In this document: positions 51,171 through 61,599 of the stretch, piece by piece
Position numbering within the stretch: the stretch's first letter is position 1
How the letters are laid out: every line of letters begins with the position of its first letter
Assembly: GCA_013824715.1 (NCBI GenBank)
Contig: PNOH01000021.1
Coordinates: forward strand, 1 to 64,000
Source of the DNA: Odoribacter sp.
GTDB lineage: Bacteria; Bacteroidota; Bacteroidia; Bacteroidales; Prolixibacteraceae
Length of the DNA: 64,000 nucleotides
Direction: 5' to 3'
The notes under the pieces: generated by a model
The model's input: only the letters and a program-made list of their open reading frames with translations
The model's database searches: none
What the model was told of the DNA's origin: nothing
Made by a program: the position numbers and the translations under genes

Positions 51171-52853
51171 TTACACCAGCTTTTTGTATTTCACTCGCTG
51201 CGGGCCAACATCGCCCATACGTTTTTTGCGGTTTTCTTCGTAGTCGGTAAATCCGCCTTCGAAGAACACCACTTTCGAATCTCCTTCAAAAGCCAGAATG
51301 TGCGTGGCAATGCGGTCGAGGAACCAGCGGTCGTGCGAAATAACCACGGCGCAACCGGCAAAGTTGTCCAAACCTTCTTCCAGCGCACGCAAAGTATTGA
51401 TGTCAATATCGTTGGTCGGCTCATCAAGTAACAGTACGTTTCCTTCTTCTTTCAGGGCCAAAGCCAGGTGCAGACGGTTCTTTTCTCCACCCGAAAGATA
51501 TCCGCATTTCTTTTCCTGATCGGCGCCTCCAAAATTAAACCTCGAAACATAGGCTCGGGCATTCAGTTGTTTCCCGCCCACTGAAATGAGGTCGCTTCCT
51601 CCGGTTATCACCTGAAATACGGTTTTCTCCGGATCAATCGTCTTGTGAGTTTGGTCAACGTATGCAATTTTCACTGTTTCGCCCACTTCAAAAGTACCTT
51701 TATTGGCTTTTTCCAAACCCATAATCAACTTAAACAGTGTGGTTTTACCGGCGCCATTCGGGCCGATAACGCCAACAATTCCGTTTGGAGGCAACACAAA
51801 ATTCAGGTCTTCGAACAACAGGCGGTCGCCGTAACCTTTGGCGACATCTGTAGCAGAAATAACCTTCTCGCCTAAACGTGGGCCATTCGGGATAAATATT
51901 TCCAGCTTTTCTTCCTTCGTTTTCACATCTTCATTAACCATACGGTCGTAGGCTCCCATGCGGGCCTTCGATTTTGCCTGACGGGCTTTGGGTGCCATCC
52001 GGATCCACTCCAACTCGCGTTCAAGCGATTTTCGCCGCTTGGATGCAACCTTTTCTTCCTGCTCCATCCGTTTCGATTTCTGTTCGAGCCAGGATGTATA
52101 ATTTCCTTTCCATGGTATTCCTTCGCCACGGTCGAGTTCCAGAATCCATCCAGCCACATTGTCGAGGAAATAGCGGTCGTGAGTAATACAAATTACGGTA
52201 CCCTTGTATTGCTGCAGATGCATTTCGAGCCACTGGATTGATTCTGCGTCCAAATGGTTGGTTGGTTCATCGAGAAGTAAAACATCCGGTTCTTTCAGCA
52301 GCAAACGGCACAAGGCAACCCGGCGGCGTTCACCTCCTGAAAGCTCTCCGACAAGCTGTTCGTCAGGTGGGCACTGTAAAGCATCCATGGCACGTTCGAG
52401 TTTGGTATCGAGGTTCCAGGCATCAAAGTGATCAATTTTATCCTGAAGGACGGCCTGTTCAGCGATCATTTTATCCATGACATCAGGATTTTCATATACT
52501 TCAGGATCACCAAATTTCAGGTTGATATCTTCGTAGGCTTTCAGAACATCAACAATTTCCTGAGCCCCTTCCTGAACAATTTCTTTTACAGTCTTAGTTT
52601 CGTCTAATTTTGGATCTTGTTCCAGATAACCAACCGTATAACCGGGAGCAAAAACCAATTCGCCCTGAAACGACCCTTCGAGTCCGGCAATAATTTTGAG
52701 CAGCGTAGATTTTCCTGATCCGTTCAATCCGATAATGCCAATTTTAGCGCCCAGAAAAAACGACAATGAAATATCTTTCAGGACTTGCTTTTGAGGAGGA
52801 TAGGTTTTACTTACCCGATACATCGAGAAAATAATCTTTTTATCGTCGGCCAT
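51171..52853 (-). CDS. ettA: Energy-dependent translational throttle protein EttA (ABC-F)
   Basis: A 560-residue ABC-F protein with two ABC domains and no membrane part. Walker A motifs are GLNGSGKST (about 43-51) and GPNGAGKTT (about 360-368); signatures LSGGERRR (about 170) and LSGGEKNR (about 465); Walker B DVLLLDEPTNHLD and NVLLLDEPTNDID. The linker between them (KARQAKSKARMGAYDRM) is typical of EttA. It binds the ribosomal E site and gates translation with the ATP/ADP ratio. Its last 17 codons are duplicated at 50365-50414 beyond the HEPN/MNT genes. Confidence 0.95.
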   Translation of the reverse strand: MADDKKIIFSMYRVSKTYPPQKQVLKDISLSFFLGAKIGIIGLNGSGKSTLLKIIAGLEGSFQGELVFAPGYTVGYLEQDPKLDETKTVKEIVQEGAQEIVDVLKAYEDINLKFGDPEVYENPDVMDKMIAEQAVLQDKIDHFDAWNLDTKLERAMDALQCPPDEQLVGELSGGERRRVALCRLLLKEPDVLLLDEPTNHLDAESIQWLEMHLQQYKGTVICITHDRYFLDNVAGWILELDRGEGIPWKGNYTSWLEQKSKRMEQEEKVASKRRKSLERELEWIRMAPKARQAKSKARMGAYDRMVNEDVKTKEEKLEIFIPNGPRLGEKVISATDVAKGYGDRLLFEDLNFVLPPNGIVGVIGPNGAGKTTLFKLIMGLEKANKGTFEVGETVKIAYVDQTHKTIDPEKTVFQVITGGSDLISVGGKQLNARAYVSRFNFGGADQEKKCGYLSGGEKNRLHLALALKEEGNVLLLDEPTNDIDINTLRALEEGLDNFAGCAVVISHDRWFLDRIATHILAFEGDSKVVFFEGGFTDYEENRKKRMGDVGPQRVKYKKLV

Positions 52854-52985
52854 ATTTATAGTTTTTTGGGTTTATATTTCAAACGTATGATATCAGCTAT
52901 CCAAAACAGGATTTGAGTTATCAAAAATAGTGCTTTTTAAGTTTTTAATTCATTAGTTTTACTTTAAGAAATAAAAAACAGCTTT

Positions 52986-53375
52986 GTGAAATTATTAATC
53001 GTTGATGATAATCCGATCAATCAGAAATTTCTAAGTTACTCTTTGAATAAGTACTTTGAAATTGAGACTGCTTTAAACGGACTGGAAGCTATAAATATGC
53101 TTAATAATCATGATTATGATGTTGTTTTGATGGATCTGTCGATGCCAGTGATGGATGGTGCCGAAGCTACCCGAAGAATCAGACAATCCTTGCTTTTCAG
53201 GAATAGACATATTCCAATTATTTTTGTTACAACTAATGATATTGATGAAGAGCGTAAACGTTGCATGGAAATTGGCGGTGATGATTATTTTATTAAACCT
53301 GTAAGAATTAAAGAACTAAAAACCAGTATAGATTATTACCTCCGACAGAAACTGGATTTAACTTTTCAGGATTAA
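52986..53375 (+). CDS. Stand-alone response regulator receiver protein
   Basis: A 129-residue CheY-like receiver without an output domain. Phospho-acceptor Asp is in VVLMDLSMPVMDG (about residue 50), acidic pair in IVDDNPIN (about 7-8), Thr in FVTTND (about 83), and Lys in YFIKPV (about 105). The start is GTG (52986); no ATG is in range. It likely takes part in a phosphorelay; the histidine kinase is not in the window. Confidence 0.9.
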   Translation: MKLLIVDDNPINQKFLSYSLNKYFEIETALNGLEAINMLNNHDYDVVLMDLSMPVMDGAEATRRIRQSLLFRNRHIPIIFVTTNDIDEERKRCMEIGGDDYFIKPVRIKELKTSIDYYLRQKLDLTFQD

Positions 53376-53433
53376 ATTGGAAATAGAACTTAATACCCGA
53401 TATTTCTCATTATTGCATTTCAAAAATGGAAAC

Positions 53434-53464
53434 AAAAAAGGCTGATTTAATATCAGCCTTTTTT
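53434..53464. terminator. Bidirectional terminator at the end of the ribosomal operon
   Basis: AAAAAAGGCTGAT (53434-53446), loop TTAAT, ATCAGCCTTTTTT (53452-53464): perfect 13-bp hairpin with A/T runs between the receiver gene and rplQ. Confidence 0.9.
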
Positions 53465-53482
53465 TATACTTCGAATATGATC

Positions 53483-54004
53483 TTATTCTTCAGGTTTAAC
53501 TTCCGGTTCAGTTTCAACTTTAGGAGCAACAGGCGCTTTTGCTACTGATGCTTTGGTAGCTGGAACTTTGTCGGCGACTTTCTTCTTTCCACCACGGCGC
53601 GATTTTACTGGTTTTGCCTTGCCTTCTTTAGCTGCCAACATGTTTTCGTTGAAGTCAACCAACTCGATGATGCACATTTCGGCATTATCACCCAATCTGT
53701 TTCCTGTCTTCAGAATCCTTGTATAACCACCCGGGCGGTCACCTACTTTTTCTGCCACATCACGGAATAACATAGCCACTGCGGTTTTGCTTTTCAGGTA
53801 TTCAAAAACCACCCTGCGCGAATGTGTTGCGTCGTCTTTAGCTTTGGTGATAAGAGGCTCAACATATAATCTCAGAGCTTTGGCTTTGGCCAAAGTCGTA
53901 GTGATACGTTTGTGGAAAATCAATGAATTAGCCATATTGGACAACATCGCTTTCCGATGAGAGCTTGTTCTTCCTAAATGGTTGAATTTTTTACTATGTC
54001 TCAT
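53483..54004 (-). CDS. rplQ: 50S ribosomal protein L17
   Basis: A 173-residue L17. The core (about 1-118, [56 protein letters not shown]) is followed by a Lys/Ala/Pro/Val-rich tail of about 50 residues, a common extension in Bacteroidota. Last gene of the alpha operon. Confidence 0.97.
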   Translation of the reverse strand: MRHSKKFNHLGRTSSHRKAMLSNMANSLIFHKRITTTLAKAKALRLYVEPLITKAKDDATHSRRVVFEYLKSKTAVAMLFRDVAEKVGDRPGGYTRILKTGNRLGDNAEMCIIELVDFNENMLAAKEGKAKPVKSRRGGKKKVADKVPATKASVAKAPVAPKVETEPEVKPEE

Positions 54005-54010
54005 TTTTAC

Positions 54011-55003
54011 TTATTCCTTATCAAGTTTATATTTACTGATGTCCATTCCGAAAGTCAGGTTCAAACTCACCAACAAATCATCGAGTTCGGTGAGTGATTT
54101 TTTGCCGAAATTACGGAATTTGAGCAAGTCGTTCCGGTTATAGGTAACCAGTTCGCCCAATGTTTCAACATCTGCTGCCTTGAGGCAGTTTAATGCACGT
54201 ACCGAAAGATCCATGTCAACCAATTTGGTTTTCAGGAGTTGACGCATGTGCAAAACTTCTTCATCAAACTCTTCGTTTGCAAATTTTTCGTCCGAATCAA
54301 TAGTGATTTTTTCGTCAGAAAACAACATGAAGTGATAAATCAGAATTTTTGCTGCTTCTTTCAGCGCATCTTTCGGATGTATTGAACCATCGGTAGTGAT
54401 TTCGAAAACTAATTTTTCGTAGTCAGTTTTTTGCTCAACACGGTAATTTTCGACAGCATATTTCACATTTTTAATAGGTGTGAAAATTGAATCGATCGGA
54501 ATTACTCCAAACTCAGCATCGATAGGCTTATTTTCAGCGCTTGGGACATATCCGCGACCTTTATTGATCGTGAGTTCCATTTGCAGCTTAACTTCTGGTT
54601 CCAACCGGCAAATAATTAATTCCGGATTTAAAACACGGAAGCCGGTCATGAATTTATTAATATCTCCGGCGGTAAACGTATCCTGGCCGGAAATTGAGAT
54701 TGAAACCTTTTCGCTGTCAAAATCTTCGACTTCGCGTTTAAACCGGATTTGCTTCAGGTTAAGGATGATTTCAGTAACATCTTCCATCACTCCTTTAATA
54801 GTCGCAAATTCATGGTCAACTTTGTCAATTTTGACTGTAGTTACTGCATATCCTTCTAAAGAGGATAACAGAATTCTACGTAAGGCATTTCCAATCGTAA
54901 TGCCATAACCTGGTTCCAATGGACGGAATTCGAATTTACCGTACTTCTCATCGGTTTCAACCATTATAACTTTGTCGGGTTTCTGGAACGCTAATATTGC
55001 CAT
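54011..55003 (-). CDS. rpoA: DNA-directed RNA polymerase subunit alpha
   Basis: A 330-residue alpha subunit. N-terminal dimerisation/assembly domain (about 1-230, with [23 protein letters not shown]) and C-terminal DNA-contacting domain (about 250-320, [26 protein letters not shown]). It lies between rpsD and rplQ in the standard order; spacers are short (6 and 19 bp). Confidence 0.98.
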   Translation of the reverse strand: MAILAFQKPDKVIMVETDEKYGKFEFRPLEPGYGITIGNALRRILLSSLEGYAVTTVKIDKVDHEFATIKGVMEDVTEIILNLKQIRFKREVEDFDSEKVSISISGQDTFTAGDINKFMTGFRVLNPELIICRLEPEVKLQMELTINKGRGYVPSAENKPIDAEFGVIPIDSIFTPIKNVKYAVENYRVEQKTDYEKLVFEITTDGSIHPKDALKEAAKILIYHFMLFSDEKITIDSDEKFANEEFDEEVLHMRQLLKTKLVDMDLSVRALNCLKAADVETLGELVTYNRNDLLKFRNFGKKSLTELDDLLVSLNLTFGMDISKYKLDKE

Positions 55004-55022
55004 AATAATACTGAGTAATTGA

Positions 55023-55631
55023 TTATTTAGAATACAACTCTACTATAAGTTGTTCTTTAATGTTTTCAGGGATTTCTGATCTTTCAGGACGGGCAAGGAA
55101 TTTACCTGTCAATTGAGAGCTATCCCATTCCAACCATGCATATTTATTATAACGACGCGAGTTCACCGAAGCAGTGATCACTTCGAGTGATTTTGATTTT
55201 TCACGAACGCCAACAACTTCACCGGCACGTAAATGATAGGAAGGTATATTTACTACTTCGCCGTTTACCGTGATGTGTTTATGAGAAACTAACTGACGCG
55301 CGGCTGAACGGGTAGGAGCGATCCCTAAACGGAATACTACATTGTCCAAACGGGCTTCGAGCAGTTGCAACAGAACTTCACCGGTAACACCTTTTGATGC
55401 GGATGCTTTCTTAAACAAATTAGAGAATTGTTTTTCCAAAACACCATACATGTATTTGGCTTTTTGTTTTTCTCTTAACTGTAAACCATATTCAGATTTT
55501 TTACGTCTGCGGCTGGCCAACCCGTGAAATCCGGGCGGGTAATTTTTCTTTTCAAGTACTTTGTCAGGTCCGAAAATTGGTTCACCGAATTTCCGGGCGA
55601 TTCTGGATTGAGGTCCTCTATATCTTGCCAT
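55023..55631 (-). CDS. rpsD: 30S ribosomal protein S4
   Basis: A 202-residue S4, primary 16S rRNA binder and, in many bacteria, translational repressor of its operon. N-terminal [16 protein letters not shown] and the S4 RNA-binding domain (about 92-155, [31 protein letters not shown]) are visible. The zinc cysteines of some S4 proteins are absent. Confidence 0.98.
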   Translation of the reverse strand: MARYRGPQSRIARKFGEPIFGPDKVLEKKNYPPGFHGLASRRRKKSEYGLQLREKQKAKYMYGVLEKQFSNLFKKASASKGVTGEVLLQLLEARLDNVVFRLGIAPTRSAARQLVSHKHITVNGEVVNIPSYHLRAGEVVGVREKSKSLEVITASVNSRRYNKYAWLEWDSSQLTGKFLARPERSEIPENIKEQLIVELYSK

Positions 55632-55651
55632 TACTGTCTTAATTAATTAGA

Positions 55652-56041
55652 TTATACACGTCTTCTTTTTGCAGGACGACATCCATTGTGTGGTAACGGG
55701 GTAACGTCAACAATTTCACTTACCTGAATGCCAACGCTGCTTATCGCACGAATAGCAGATTCACGGCCATTACCCGGACCTTTTACATATACTTTTACTT
55801 TCCGGAGTCCAAGATCATAAGCGGTCTTGGCACATTCTTCGGAAGCAACCTGAGCAGCATAGGGAGTATTCTTTTTAGAACCTCTGAACCCTTTTTTACC
55901 GGCAGACGACCACGAAATAACTTCACCATTACCATTGGTCAACGACACAATGATGTTATTGAATGAAGAATGAATGTGTGCCTGTCCGATTGCTTCAACG
56001 ACTACAACTCGTTTTTTTGTAGAACCAGTCTTTTTTGCCAT
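55652..56041 (-). CDS. rpsK: 30S ribosomal protein S11
   Basis: A 129-residue S11 of the small-subunit platform. Typical motifs are [30 protein letters not shown] and the C-terminal [18 protein letters not shown]. Gap of 14 bp to rpsM. Confidence 0.98.
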   Translation of the reverse strand: MAKKTGSTKKRVVVVEAIGQAHIHSSFNNIIVSLTNGNGEVISWSSAGKKGFRGSKKNTPYAAQVASEECAKTAYDLGLRKVKVYVKGPGNGRESAIRAISSVGIQVSEIVDVTPLPHNGCRPAKRRRV

Positions 56042-56055
56042 AATTCAAATATCAA

Positions 56056-56433
56056 TTATTTAGTGGCTTTTTTCTTGTTAGCAACAGTTTTTCTTTTTCC
56101 TTTACGTGTTCGCGCATTGTTTTTTGTGCTTTGTCCACGGGTAGGTAAGCCTACACGATGACGGATACCACGGTAACAACCGATGTCCATCAAACGTTTA
56201 ATATTCATCTGAGTTTCAGAACGCAGTTCGCCTTCCACTTTGATGCTTCCACTGATAGCCGCGCGAATGGCAGCTAAATGTTCATCAGTCCAATCCTGAA
56301 CTTTGATGTTTCGATCAACGCCGGCTTTTTCGAAAAGAGTCTTTGAAAGATTGCGGCCAATACCAAAGATATAGGTTAATGCTATTTCTCCTCTTTTATT
56401 ATTAGGGATGTCAACACCACTTATACGAGCCAT
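56056..56433 (-). CDS. rpsM: 30S ribosomal protein S13
   Basis: A 125-residue S13 of the head of the small subunit. Start [21 protein letters not shown], the [37 protein letters not shown] RNA-contact region (written here in part) and a basic Lys-rich tail are present. Confidence 0.98.
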   Translation of the reverse strand: MARISGVDIPNNKRGEIALTYIFGIGRNLSKTLFEKAGVDRNIKVQDWTDEHLAAIRAAISGSIKVEGELRSETQMNIKRLMDIGCYRGIRHRVGLPTRGQSTKNNARTRKGKRKTVANKKKATK

Positions 56434-56461
56434 AAAATAAATTTTTTACAAAGTTAATTAA

Positions 56462-56578
56462 TTATCCCTGACGTTGTTTGTACTTAGGATTCTTCTTGTT
56501 AATCACGTACAAACGGCCTTTTCTGCGTACTATTTTGCATTCGGCGCTACGCTTCTTAATGGATGTTCTTACTTTCAT
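56462..56578 (-). CDS. rpmJ: 50S ribosomal protein L36
   Basis: A 38-residue gene too short for usual limits, read on the minus strand from ATG 56578 to TAA 56464-56462. It begins [20 protein letters not shown] and ends NPKYKQRQG. Only one Cys (residue 14) remains, so this is the zinc-free form in which the CxxC...CxxxxH ribbon is lost. Position between infA and rpsM is standard. Confidence 0.95.
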   Translation of the reverse strand: MKVRTSIKKRSAECKIVRRKGRLYVINKKNPKYKQRQG

Positions 56579-56589
56579 TATTTTGTGCT

Positions 56590-56811
56590 TTAGTTTTTAT
56601 ATCTAAAAGAAATTCTTCCTTTTGTCAGGTCGTATGGCGACATTTCGACTTTCACTTTATCGCCAGGTAAAATTTTGATGTAGTGCATCCTCATTTTTCC
56701 TGAAATATGTGCAGTTACGATATGCCCATTTTCCAATTCAACCCTGAACATTGCATTCGATAATGATTCAATGATTGTTCCGTCTTGTTCTATTGAAGAC
56801 TGTTTTGCCAT
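56590..56811 (-). CDS. infA: Translation initiation factor IF-1
   Basis: A 73-residue OB-fold factor binding the A site of the 30S subunit during initiation. The family sequence is complete: [48 protein letters not shown] core and RISFRYKN end. It follows secY directly (62-bp gap); map is not between them. Confidence 0.97.
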   Translation of the reverse strand: MAKQSSIEQDGTIIESLSNAMFRVELENGHIVTAHISGKMRMHYIKILPGDKVKVEMSPYDLTKGRISFRYKN

Positions 56812-56873
56812 AAAATTATACTTATCTTATCAAGTTTAGAACGTTCATCAATCCAAGACAATAATGTCTGTTA

Positions 56874-58217
56874 CTAGTACATTGCCCCACCAGTTCCTGA
56901 TCGGCCTTTAATGCGGCCTGATTTCATCAAACCATCATAGTGACGCATCAAAAGGTGACTTTCAATCTGCTGGAGGGTATCCAGAACAACTCCTACCAAA
57001 ATCAACAGCGACGTCCCGCCAAAGAAATAGGCGAACTGTTGGTTGATACCTGCCAGCATTGCAAATGCGGGCAGGATAGTTACAATACCCAGGAAAATTG
57101 ATCCCGGAAGTGTAATTCTCGACATGATGGTATCAAGGAACTCAACAGTTTTCTTTCCTGGTTTTACACCGGGAATAAAACCACCGTTCTTCTTCATATC
57201 TTCAGCCATTTGCATCGGATTTACTGTAATTGCAGTATAAAAGTATGTGAATAGGATAACCAGCAGGAACTGGGTCAAATTATACCAAAAACCAGTATGG
57301 TTTGAAAATGCAGCCGCGAAGCCACTCAAACTGTCGGATTTGGCAAACCCGGCAAGGCTAATCGGAATAAACATGATTGCCTGAGCAAAAATGATAGGCA
57401 TAACTCCTGCAGCATTCACTTTCAAAGGTATATACTGACGAACACCACCATATTGTTTGTTGCCAACAATTCTCTTTGCGTATTGAACAGGTATTTTGCG
57501 GGTTCCCTGAACCAGTAAAATAGAACCCATGAATACAAAGAAAAGGACTACAAACTCTAAAAGGAACATTACCATTCCACCACCTTGTTGTTCGATGCGT
57601 GAAGCGAATTCAGCAACGATAGAGTGGGGCAGACGGGCAATAATTCCGATCATGATGATCATTGATATACCATTTCCAACACCTTTATCAGTAATACGTT
57701 CACCAAGCCACATGACGAACATCGAACCGGCTGTTAAAATCAGGGTTGATGATACGGTAAAGAGTGTTCCGGTTATTGCAAAGGCTGATTCGGGTAATTG
57801 AACATGCAGATTAACTAAATATGCAGGCGCCTGGAAGATCAGGATGATAACAGTCAGGTAACGGGTTAACTGATTGATTTTACGTCGTCCTGATTCACCT
57901 TCTTTTTGCAACCGCTGGAAATAGGGTACCGCGATACCCAACAACTGGATCACAATAGAAGCGGAAATATAAGGCATAATACCCAAAGCAAAAATAGATG
58001 CTTTTGAGAATGCGCCTCCTGAAAACATATCCAACAGTCCGAGCAACCCCTCAGATGTTTGACTTTCGAGTTGACTCAACTGGGCCGGGTCAACTCCGGG
58101 TAAAGAAACATACGAACCTAAACGATAAATTAAAAGCAAAAACAAGGTAATCCCCAACCGGGACCGCAAGTCTTCAATCTTATAAATATTCTTTAGGGTT
58201 TCTATAAACTTTTTCAT
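56874..58217 (-). CDS. secY: Preprotein translocase subunit SecY
   Basis: A 447-residue channel subunit of the Sec translocon in the inner membrane, with ten hydrophobic helices. Plug/lateral gate sequences such as GVDPAQLSQL and ALGIMPYISASIVIQLL, and the cytosolic loops with LVQGTRKIPVQYAKRIVG and PGVKPGKKTVEFLD are present. Standard position after rplO (5-bp gap). Confidence 0.97.
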   Translation of the reverse strand: MKKFIETLKNIYKIEDLRSRLGITLFLLLIYRLGSYVSLPGVDPAQLSQLESQTSEGLLGLLDMFSGGAFSKASIFALGIMPYISASIVIQLLGIAVPYFQRLQKEGESGRRKINQLTRYLTVIILIFQAPAYLVNLHVQLPESAFAITGTLFTVSSTLILTAGSMFVMWLGERITDKGVGNGISMIIMIGIIARLPHSIVAEFASRIEQQGGGMVMFLLEFVVLFFVFMGSILLVQGTRKIPVQYAKRIVGNKQYGGVRQYIPLKVNAAGVMPIIFAQAIMFIPISLAGFAKSDSLSGFAAAFSNHTGFWYNLTQFLLVILFTYFYTAITVNPMQMAEDMKKNGGFIPGVKPGKKTVEFLDTIMSRITLPGSIFLGIVTILPAFAMLAGINQQFAYFFGGTSLLILVGVVLDTLQQIESHLLMRHYDGLMKSGRIKGRSGTGGAMY

Positions 58218-58222
58218 CAGGT

Positions 58223-58669
58223 TTAGAGTATTTCGGTGGTTCCTTCTAGTTTCTCAATGGTCTCTTTAGCTCTTTTCGAAAAAGCGTGGGCTTTAACTTC
58301 AAGTTTCAGGGTTAAAACTCCATCACCAAGGATTTTTATTTTGTCCCTTTTCGAAGCCATTCCAGCTTCAACTAAAGTATTCTCATCGATAATGGTCAGG
58401 TTTAATGACTCGGCCAATTCCTGAATAACATCCAGGTTGATCGCCTTAAACTCTTTCCTGTTTACATTTTTAAAGCCAGATTTTGGCACAACACGCTGTA
58501 AAGGCATTTGGCCTCCTTCGAAACCACGGCGGGTTTTATAACCTGATCTTGATTTAGCACCTTTGTGTCCTTTTGTGGAGGTGCCACCATGACCTGAGCC
58601 CTGACCGCGTCCTATGCGCTTTTCGCTGTGTGTTGAACCTTCAGCAGGTTTAAGATTACTTAAATCCAT
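58223..58669 (-). CDS. rplO: 50S ribosomal protein L15
   Basis: A 148-residue L15. The Gly-rich N-terminal arm ([22 protein letters not shown] in part) and the C-terminal globular part ([19 protein letters not shown]) are typical. Assembles late in the 50S subunit. Confidence 0.97.
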   Translation of the reverse strand: MDLSNLKPAEGSTHSEKRIGRGQGSGHGGTSTKGHKGAKSRSGYKTRRGFEGGQMPLQRVVPKSGFKNVNRKEFKAINLDVIQELAESLNLTIIDENTLVEAGMASKRDKIKILGDGVLTLKLEVKAHAFSKRAKETIEKLEGTTEIL

Positions 58670-58689
58670 ATTTCTTGTTCTTAATAAGT

Positions 58690-58869
58690 TTAAACTTTTT
58701 CAACAATTACGAGATGTTGCACTTTATTTACCATCCCCAAAATCTGAGGGGTAGCTTCGTGTTCAACCGAATGGTTAAGTTTCTTGATTCCTAACGCGAT
58801 TAGCGTAGCTTTCTGCGTATAATCCGAACCAATTTTACTTCTAACTTGTGTAATTTTTATCTTAGCCAT
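58690..58869 (-). CDS. rpmD: 50S ribosomal protein L30
   Basis: A 59-residue protein read from ATG 58869 to TAA 58692-58690. It starts [14 protein letters not shown] and contains [19 protein letters not shown], the L30 hallmark, and ends HLVIVEKV. Below usual length limits but in its standard place between rpsE (6-bp gap) and rplO. Confidence 0.96.
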   Translation of the reverse strand: MAKIKITQVRSKIGSDYTQKATLIALGIKKLNHSVEHEATPQILGMVNKVQHLVIVEKV

Positions 58870-58875
58870 AATTGC

Positions 58876-59391
58876 TTATCCATTAAATACTTTATCCAAA
58901 GTTACACCACGGTGTTCGGCAACGGTATGCGCATCGCGCAATTCGAGAAGGGCATTCATAGTTGCTTTTACCAGATTGTGCGGGTTCGACGATCCTTTTG
59001 ATTTGGCGAGGATGTTATGAACTCCGACACTTTCCAATACAGAGCGCATAGCGCCTCCGGCTTTCACCCCGGTACCTGATGTGGCTGGTTTTAGGAATAC
59101 AACAGCTCCACCAAATTTGGCTTCCTGTTCGTGAGGAATGGTGCCTTTAAAAATAGGAACCTTGATCAGGTTCTTTTTTGCAGCATCAACCCCTTTTGAA
59201 ATTGCGGTGGTAACTTCACTGGCTTTGCCCAGGCCCCAGCCTACAACACCATCTTCGTTACCTACTACAACAATAGCCGAGAAGCTAAATGTACGGCCCC
59301 CTTTGGTTACTTTGGTTACACGGTTAATAGCTACCAACCGGTCTTTCAGTTCCAAATCACTGGTTTTTACTTTTCTGATATCTCCTGTCAT
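58876..59391 (-). CDS. rpsE: 30S ribosomal protein S5
   Basis: A 171-residue S5. The dsRNA-binding-like N-domain (about 12-77, [21 protein letters not shown]) and C-domain ([26 protein letters not shown]) are intact. It contributes to decoding accuracy. Confidence 0.98.
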   Translation of the reverse strand: MTGDIRKVKTSDLELKDRLVAINRVTKVTKGGRTFSFSAIVVVGNEDGVVGWGLGKASEVTTAISKGVDAAKKNLIKVPIFKGTIPHEQEAKFGGAVVFLKPATSGTGVKAGGAMRSVLESVGVHNILAKSKGSSNPHNLVKATMNALLELRDAHTVAEHRGVTLDKVFNG

Positions 59392-59396
59392 AACTA

Positions 59397-59753
59397 TTAA
59401 AATTTAAGGCCACCTTCACGGGCAGCATCAGCTAATTGTTTAACTCTTCCGTGATACAGATAACCATTACGGTCAAATACAACAGCAGAGATACCGGCTG
59501 CCAGAGCCTTTTCTGCAATTGCTTTTCCGATTACTGCAGCGATTTCGGTTTTGGTACCCTCGGCACCTGCGAAATCTTTATTAAGTGAAGAAACTGCCAT
59601 TAGCGTTTTTCCTGTCAAATCATCAATCAACTGGGCATAAATCTGCTTGTTGCTCCTGAAAACATTTAAACGGGGTCTTTCGGCAGTGCCGGAAACGATT
59701 TTCCGGATCCTTTTCTTAATCCTATATCTTCTTTCTTGCTTCGTTAAAGCCAT
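59397..59753 (-). CDS. rplR: 50S ribosomal protein L18
   Basis: A 118-residue L18, which binds 5S rRNA with L5. Motifs [25 protein letters not shown] start (part), [15 protein letters not shown], and the end [22 protein letters not shown] are visible. Confidence 0.98.
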   Translation of the reverse strand: MALTKQERRYRIKKRIRKIVSGTAERPRLNVFRSNKQIYAQLIDDLTGKTLMAVSSLNKDFAGAEGTKTEIAAVIGKAIAEKALAAGISAVVFDRNGYLYHGRVKQLADAAREGGLKF

Positions 59754-59768
59754 GGTTTTTAAATTTTA

Positions 59769-60326
59769 CTATTTAGCTCCTGCCGATTTACCGGCTTTGC
59801 GCCTAAGAATTTCACCAACAAACTTAACACCTTTTCCTTTGTAAGGCTCAGGTTTTCTGAATGATCTGATTTTTGCCGCGATATGGCCAATCAATTGCTT
59901 ATCACAGCTTTTCAGAGTTACGATCGGGTTGCTACGTTTATCACTTTTTGCCTCAACCTGAACTTCGTTTGGAAGTTGAAGATAAGTGTGGTGCGAATAA
60001 CCTAAAACCAAATCGAGTACCTGACCGTCGTTTTCAGCACGATATCCAACACCAACCAATTCGAGTTTTATTTCGTAGCCTTTTGAAACACCGATAATCA
60101 TATTGTTGACCAGTGAACGATAAAGGCCATGAATGGCGCGATGTTTTTTCTCATCTGATGGACGATTTGCTGTTAAAATATTACCATCCTGTACGAAAGT
60201 AATATCCGGATCGACCTGTTGTGATAGTTCGCCCAGCGGGCCTTTTACGGTAACCAAATTGGTATCGCTTACTGTAAATTTTACTCCTGCCGGTATTTCA
60301 ATGGGTAGTTTACCTATCCTTGACAT
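59769..60326 (-). CDS. rplF: 50S ribosomal protein L6
   Basis: A 185-residue L6 with two similar domains; C-terminal KPEPYKGKGVKFVGEILRRKAGKSAG is the conserved rRNA-binding part. A strong Shine-Dalgarno sequence, AAGGAGG (minus strand, 60340-60334), stands 7 nt before its ATG, unusual for this phylum. Confidence 0.98.
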   Translation of the reverse strand: MSRIGKLPIEIPAGVKFTVSDTNLVTVKGPLGELSQQVDPDITFVQDGNILTANRPSDEKKHRAIHGLYRSLVNNMIIGVSKGYEIKLELVGVGYRAENDGQVLDLVLGYSHHTYLQLPNEVQVEAKSDKRSNPIVTLKSCDKQLIGHIAAKIRSFRKPEPYKGKGVKFVGEILRRKAGKSAGAK

Positions 60327-60333
60327 TATTATT

Positions 60334-60340
60334 CCTCCTT
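60334..60340 (-). promoter_or_regulatory. Strong Shine-Dalgarno sequence of rplF
   Basis: AAGGAGG read on the minus strand, with 7-nt spacing to the rplF ATG, inside the 17-bp rpsH-rplF gap. Other genes of the operon lack such a clear site. Confidence 0.8.
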
Positions 60341-60343
60341 AGA

Positions 60344-60751
60344 TTAATAAACGTAACATAAGACTTCACCGCCAACGCCTAATTCCCGAGCTTCTTTATC
60401 GGTAATTACGCCTTTAGAGGTTGAGATTACTGCAATTCCCAAACCATTGAGCACACGGGGTATGCTGTCGATGTGGCAATATTTACGCAAACCAGGTTTA
60501 CTGATTCTTCTGATTGCTTTAATAGCAGGAATCCGTGTCTCTGGATTATATTTCAAAGCAATTTTAATGTTGCCCTGAAAATTCACTTCTTCCTCGAACT
60601 TATAGTTGAGGATATATCCTTTATCTTTCAAAATTTTGGTAATTTCTTTCTTGATATTGGATGCAGGGATATCAACAACACGATGTTTTGCTTTCTGGGC
60701 ATTTCTGATTCGTGTCAGATAATCTGCTATTGGATCTGTAATTTTGCTCAT
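60344..60751 (-). CDS. rpsH: 30S ribosomal protein S8
   Basis: A 135-residue S8. Start [19 protein letters not shown], central [20 protein letters not shown] and C-terminal [25 protein letters not shown] are the family pattern. In E. coli S8 represses the spc operon; whether this applies here is not shown. Confidence 0.98.
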   Translation of the reverse strand: MSKITDPIADYLTRIRNAQKAKHRVVDIPASNIKKEITKILKDKGYILNYKFEEEVNFQGNIKIALKYNPETRIPAIKAIRRISKPGLRKYCHIDSIPRVLNGLGIAVISTSKGVITDKEARELGVGGEVLCYVY

Positions 60752-60768
60752 TACTTCTTAATTATGAA

Positions 60769-61038
60769 TTACCAACTTGCTTTTTTAATACCCGGAATTA
60801 AACCTGAAGAAGCCATTTCGCGGAAATTAATCCTGCTGACTCCGAACTGTCGCATATATCCTTTCGGACGTCCGGTTAATTTACATCTGTTATGCAAACG
60901 AATTTTGGAAGAGTTCTTAGGTAACTTCTGAAGTCCGACATAATCGCCTTCAGCCTTAAGTTTGGCTCTTTTTTCGGCATACTTTTCAACAAGTGCAGCT
61001 CTTTTCACTTCACGAGCTTTCATTGATTCCTTAGCCAT
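60769..61038 (-). CDS. rpsN: 30S ribosomal protein S14
   Basis: An 89-residue S14 of the zinc-free long type; only one Cys lies in the C-terminal region [20 protein letters not shown], so the four-Cys ribbon is absent. Standard place between rplE and rpsH. Confidence 0.97.
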   Translation of the reverse strand: MAKESMKAREVKRAALVEKYAEKRAKLKAEGDYVGLQKLPKNSSKIRLHNRCKLTGRPKGYMRQFGVSRINFREMASSGLIPGIKKASW

Positions 61039-61041
61039 ATC

Positions 61042-61599
61042 TTAAATCTTTTTAGCATTTTTAAAAGGTAAACCTAACTCTTTCAATAAAGCGTAGCCTT
61101 CTTCGTCTGATTCGGCTGTTGTTACGAAAGTAATATTCATTCCGTTGATGCGGGTTACTTTGTCGAGTACGATTTCAGGAAAAATGATCTGCTCAGGAAC
61201 TCCAAGGGTGTAATTCCCTCTTCCATCCATTTTGCCTTCAATTCCTTTAAAATCACGAATACGGGGAAGAGATACACTGATTAAACGATCCAGGAATTCA
61301 TACATGCGCTCTCTGCGTAGGGTAACACGAACCCCGATCGGCATTTTTTTCCTTAGTTTGAAGTTAGAGATGTCTTTCTTAGATTTGGTTTGGACTGCCT
61401 TCTGACCGGCGATATTTGTAATCTCTTCTGTTGCCAGTTCGATTAACTTTTTATCGGCGATAGCAGCTCCAACTCCCTGGTTGATGACAACTTTCTCTAA
61501 CCTTGGCGCCTGCATGGCATTTTTGTAGGAAAAATCCTTGACCAATGCAGGTACTACTTCGTTTAAATATTTTTTCTTAAGTGTTGGTACGTAAGCCAT
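61042..61599 (-). CDS. rplE: 50S ribosomal protein L5
   Basis: A 185-residue L5, 5S rRNA binder. Contains [33 protein letters not shown], and the C-terminal [20 protein letters not shown]. Start codon overlaps the rplX stop (TAATG). Confidence 0.98.
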   Translation of the reverse strand: MAYVPTLKKKYLNEVVPALVKDFSYKNAMQAPRLEKVVINQGVGAAIADKKLIELATEEITNIAGQKAVQTKSKKDISNFKLRKKMPIGVRVTLRRERMYEFLDRLISVSLPRIRDFKGIEGKMDGRGNYTLGVPEQIIFPEIVLDKVTRINGMNITFVTTAESDEEGYALLKELGLPFKNAKKI

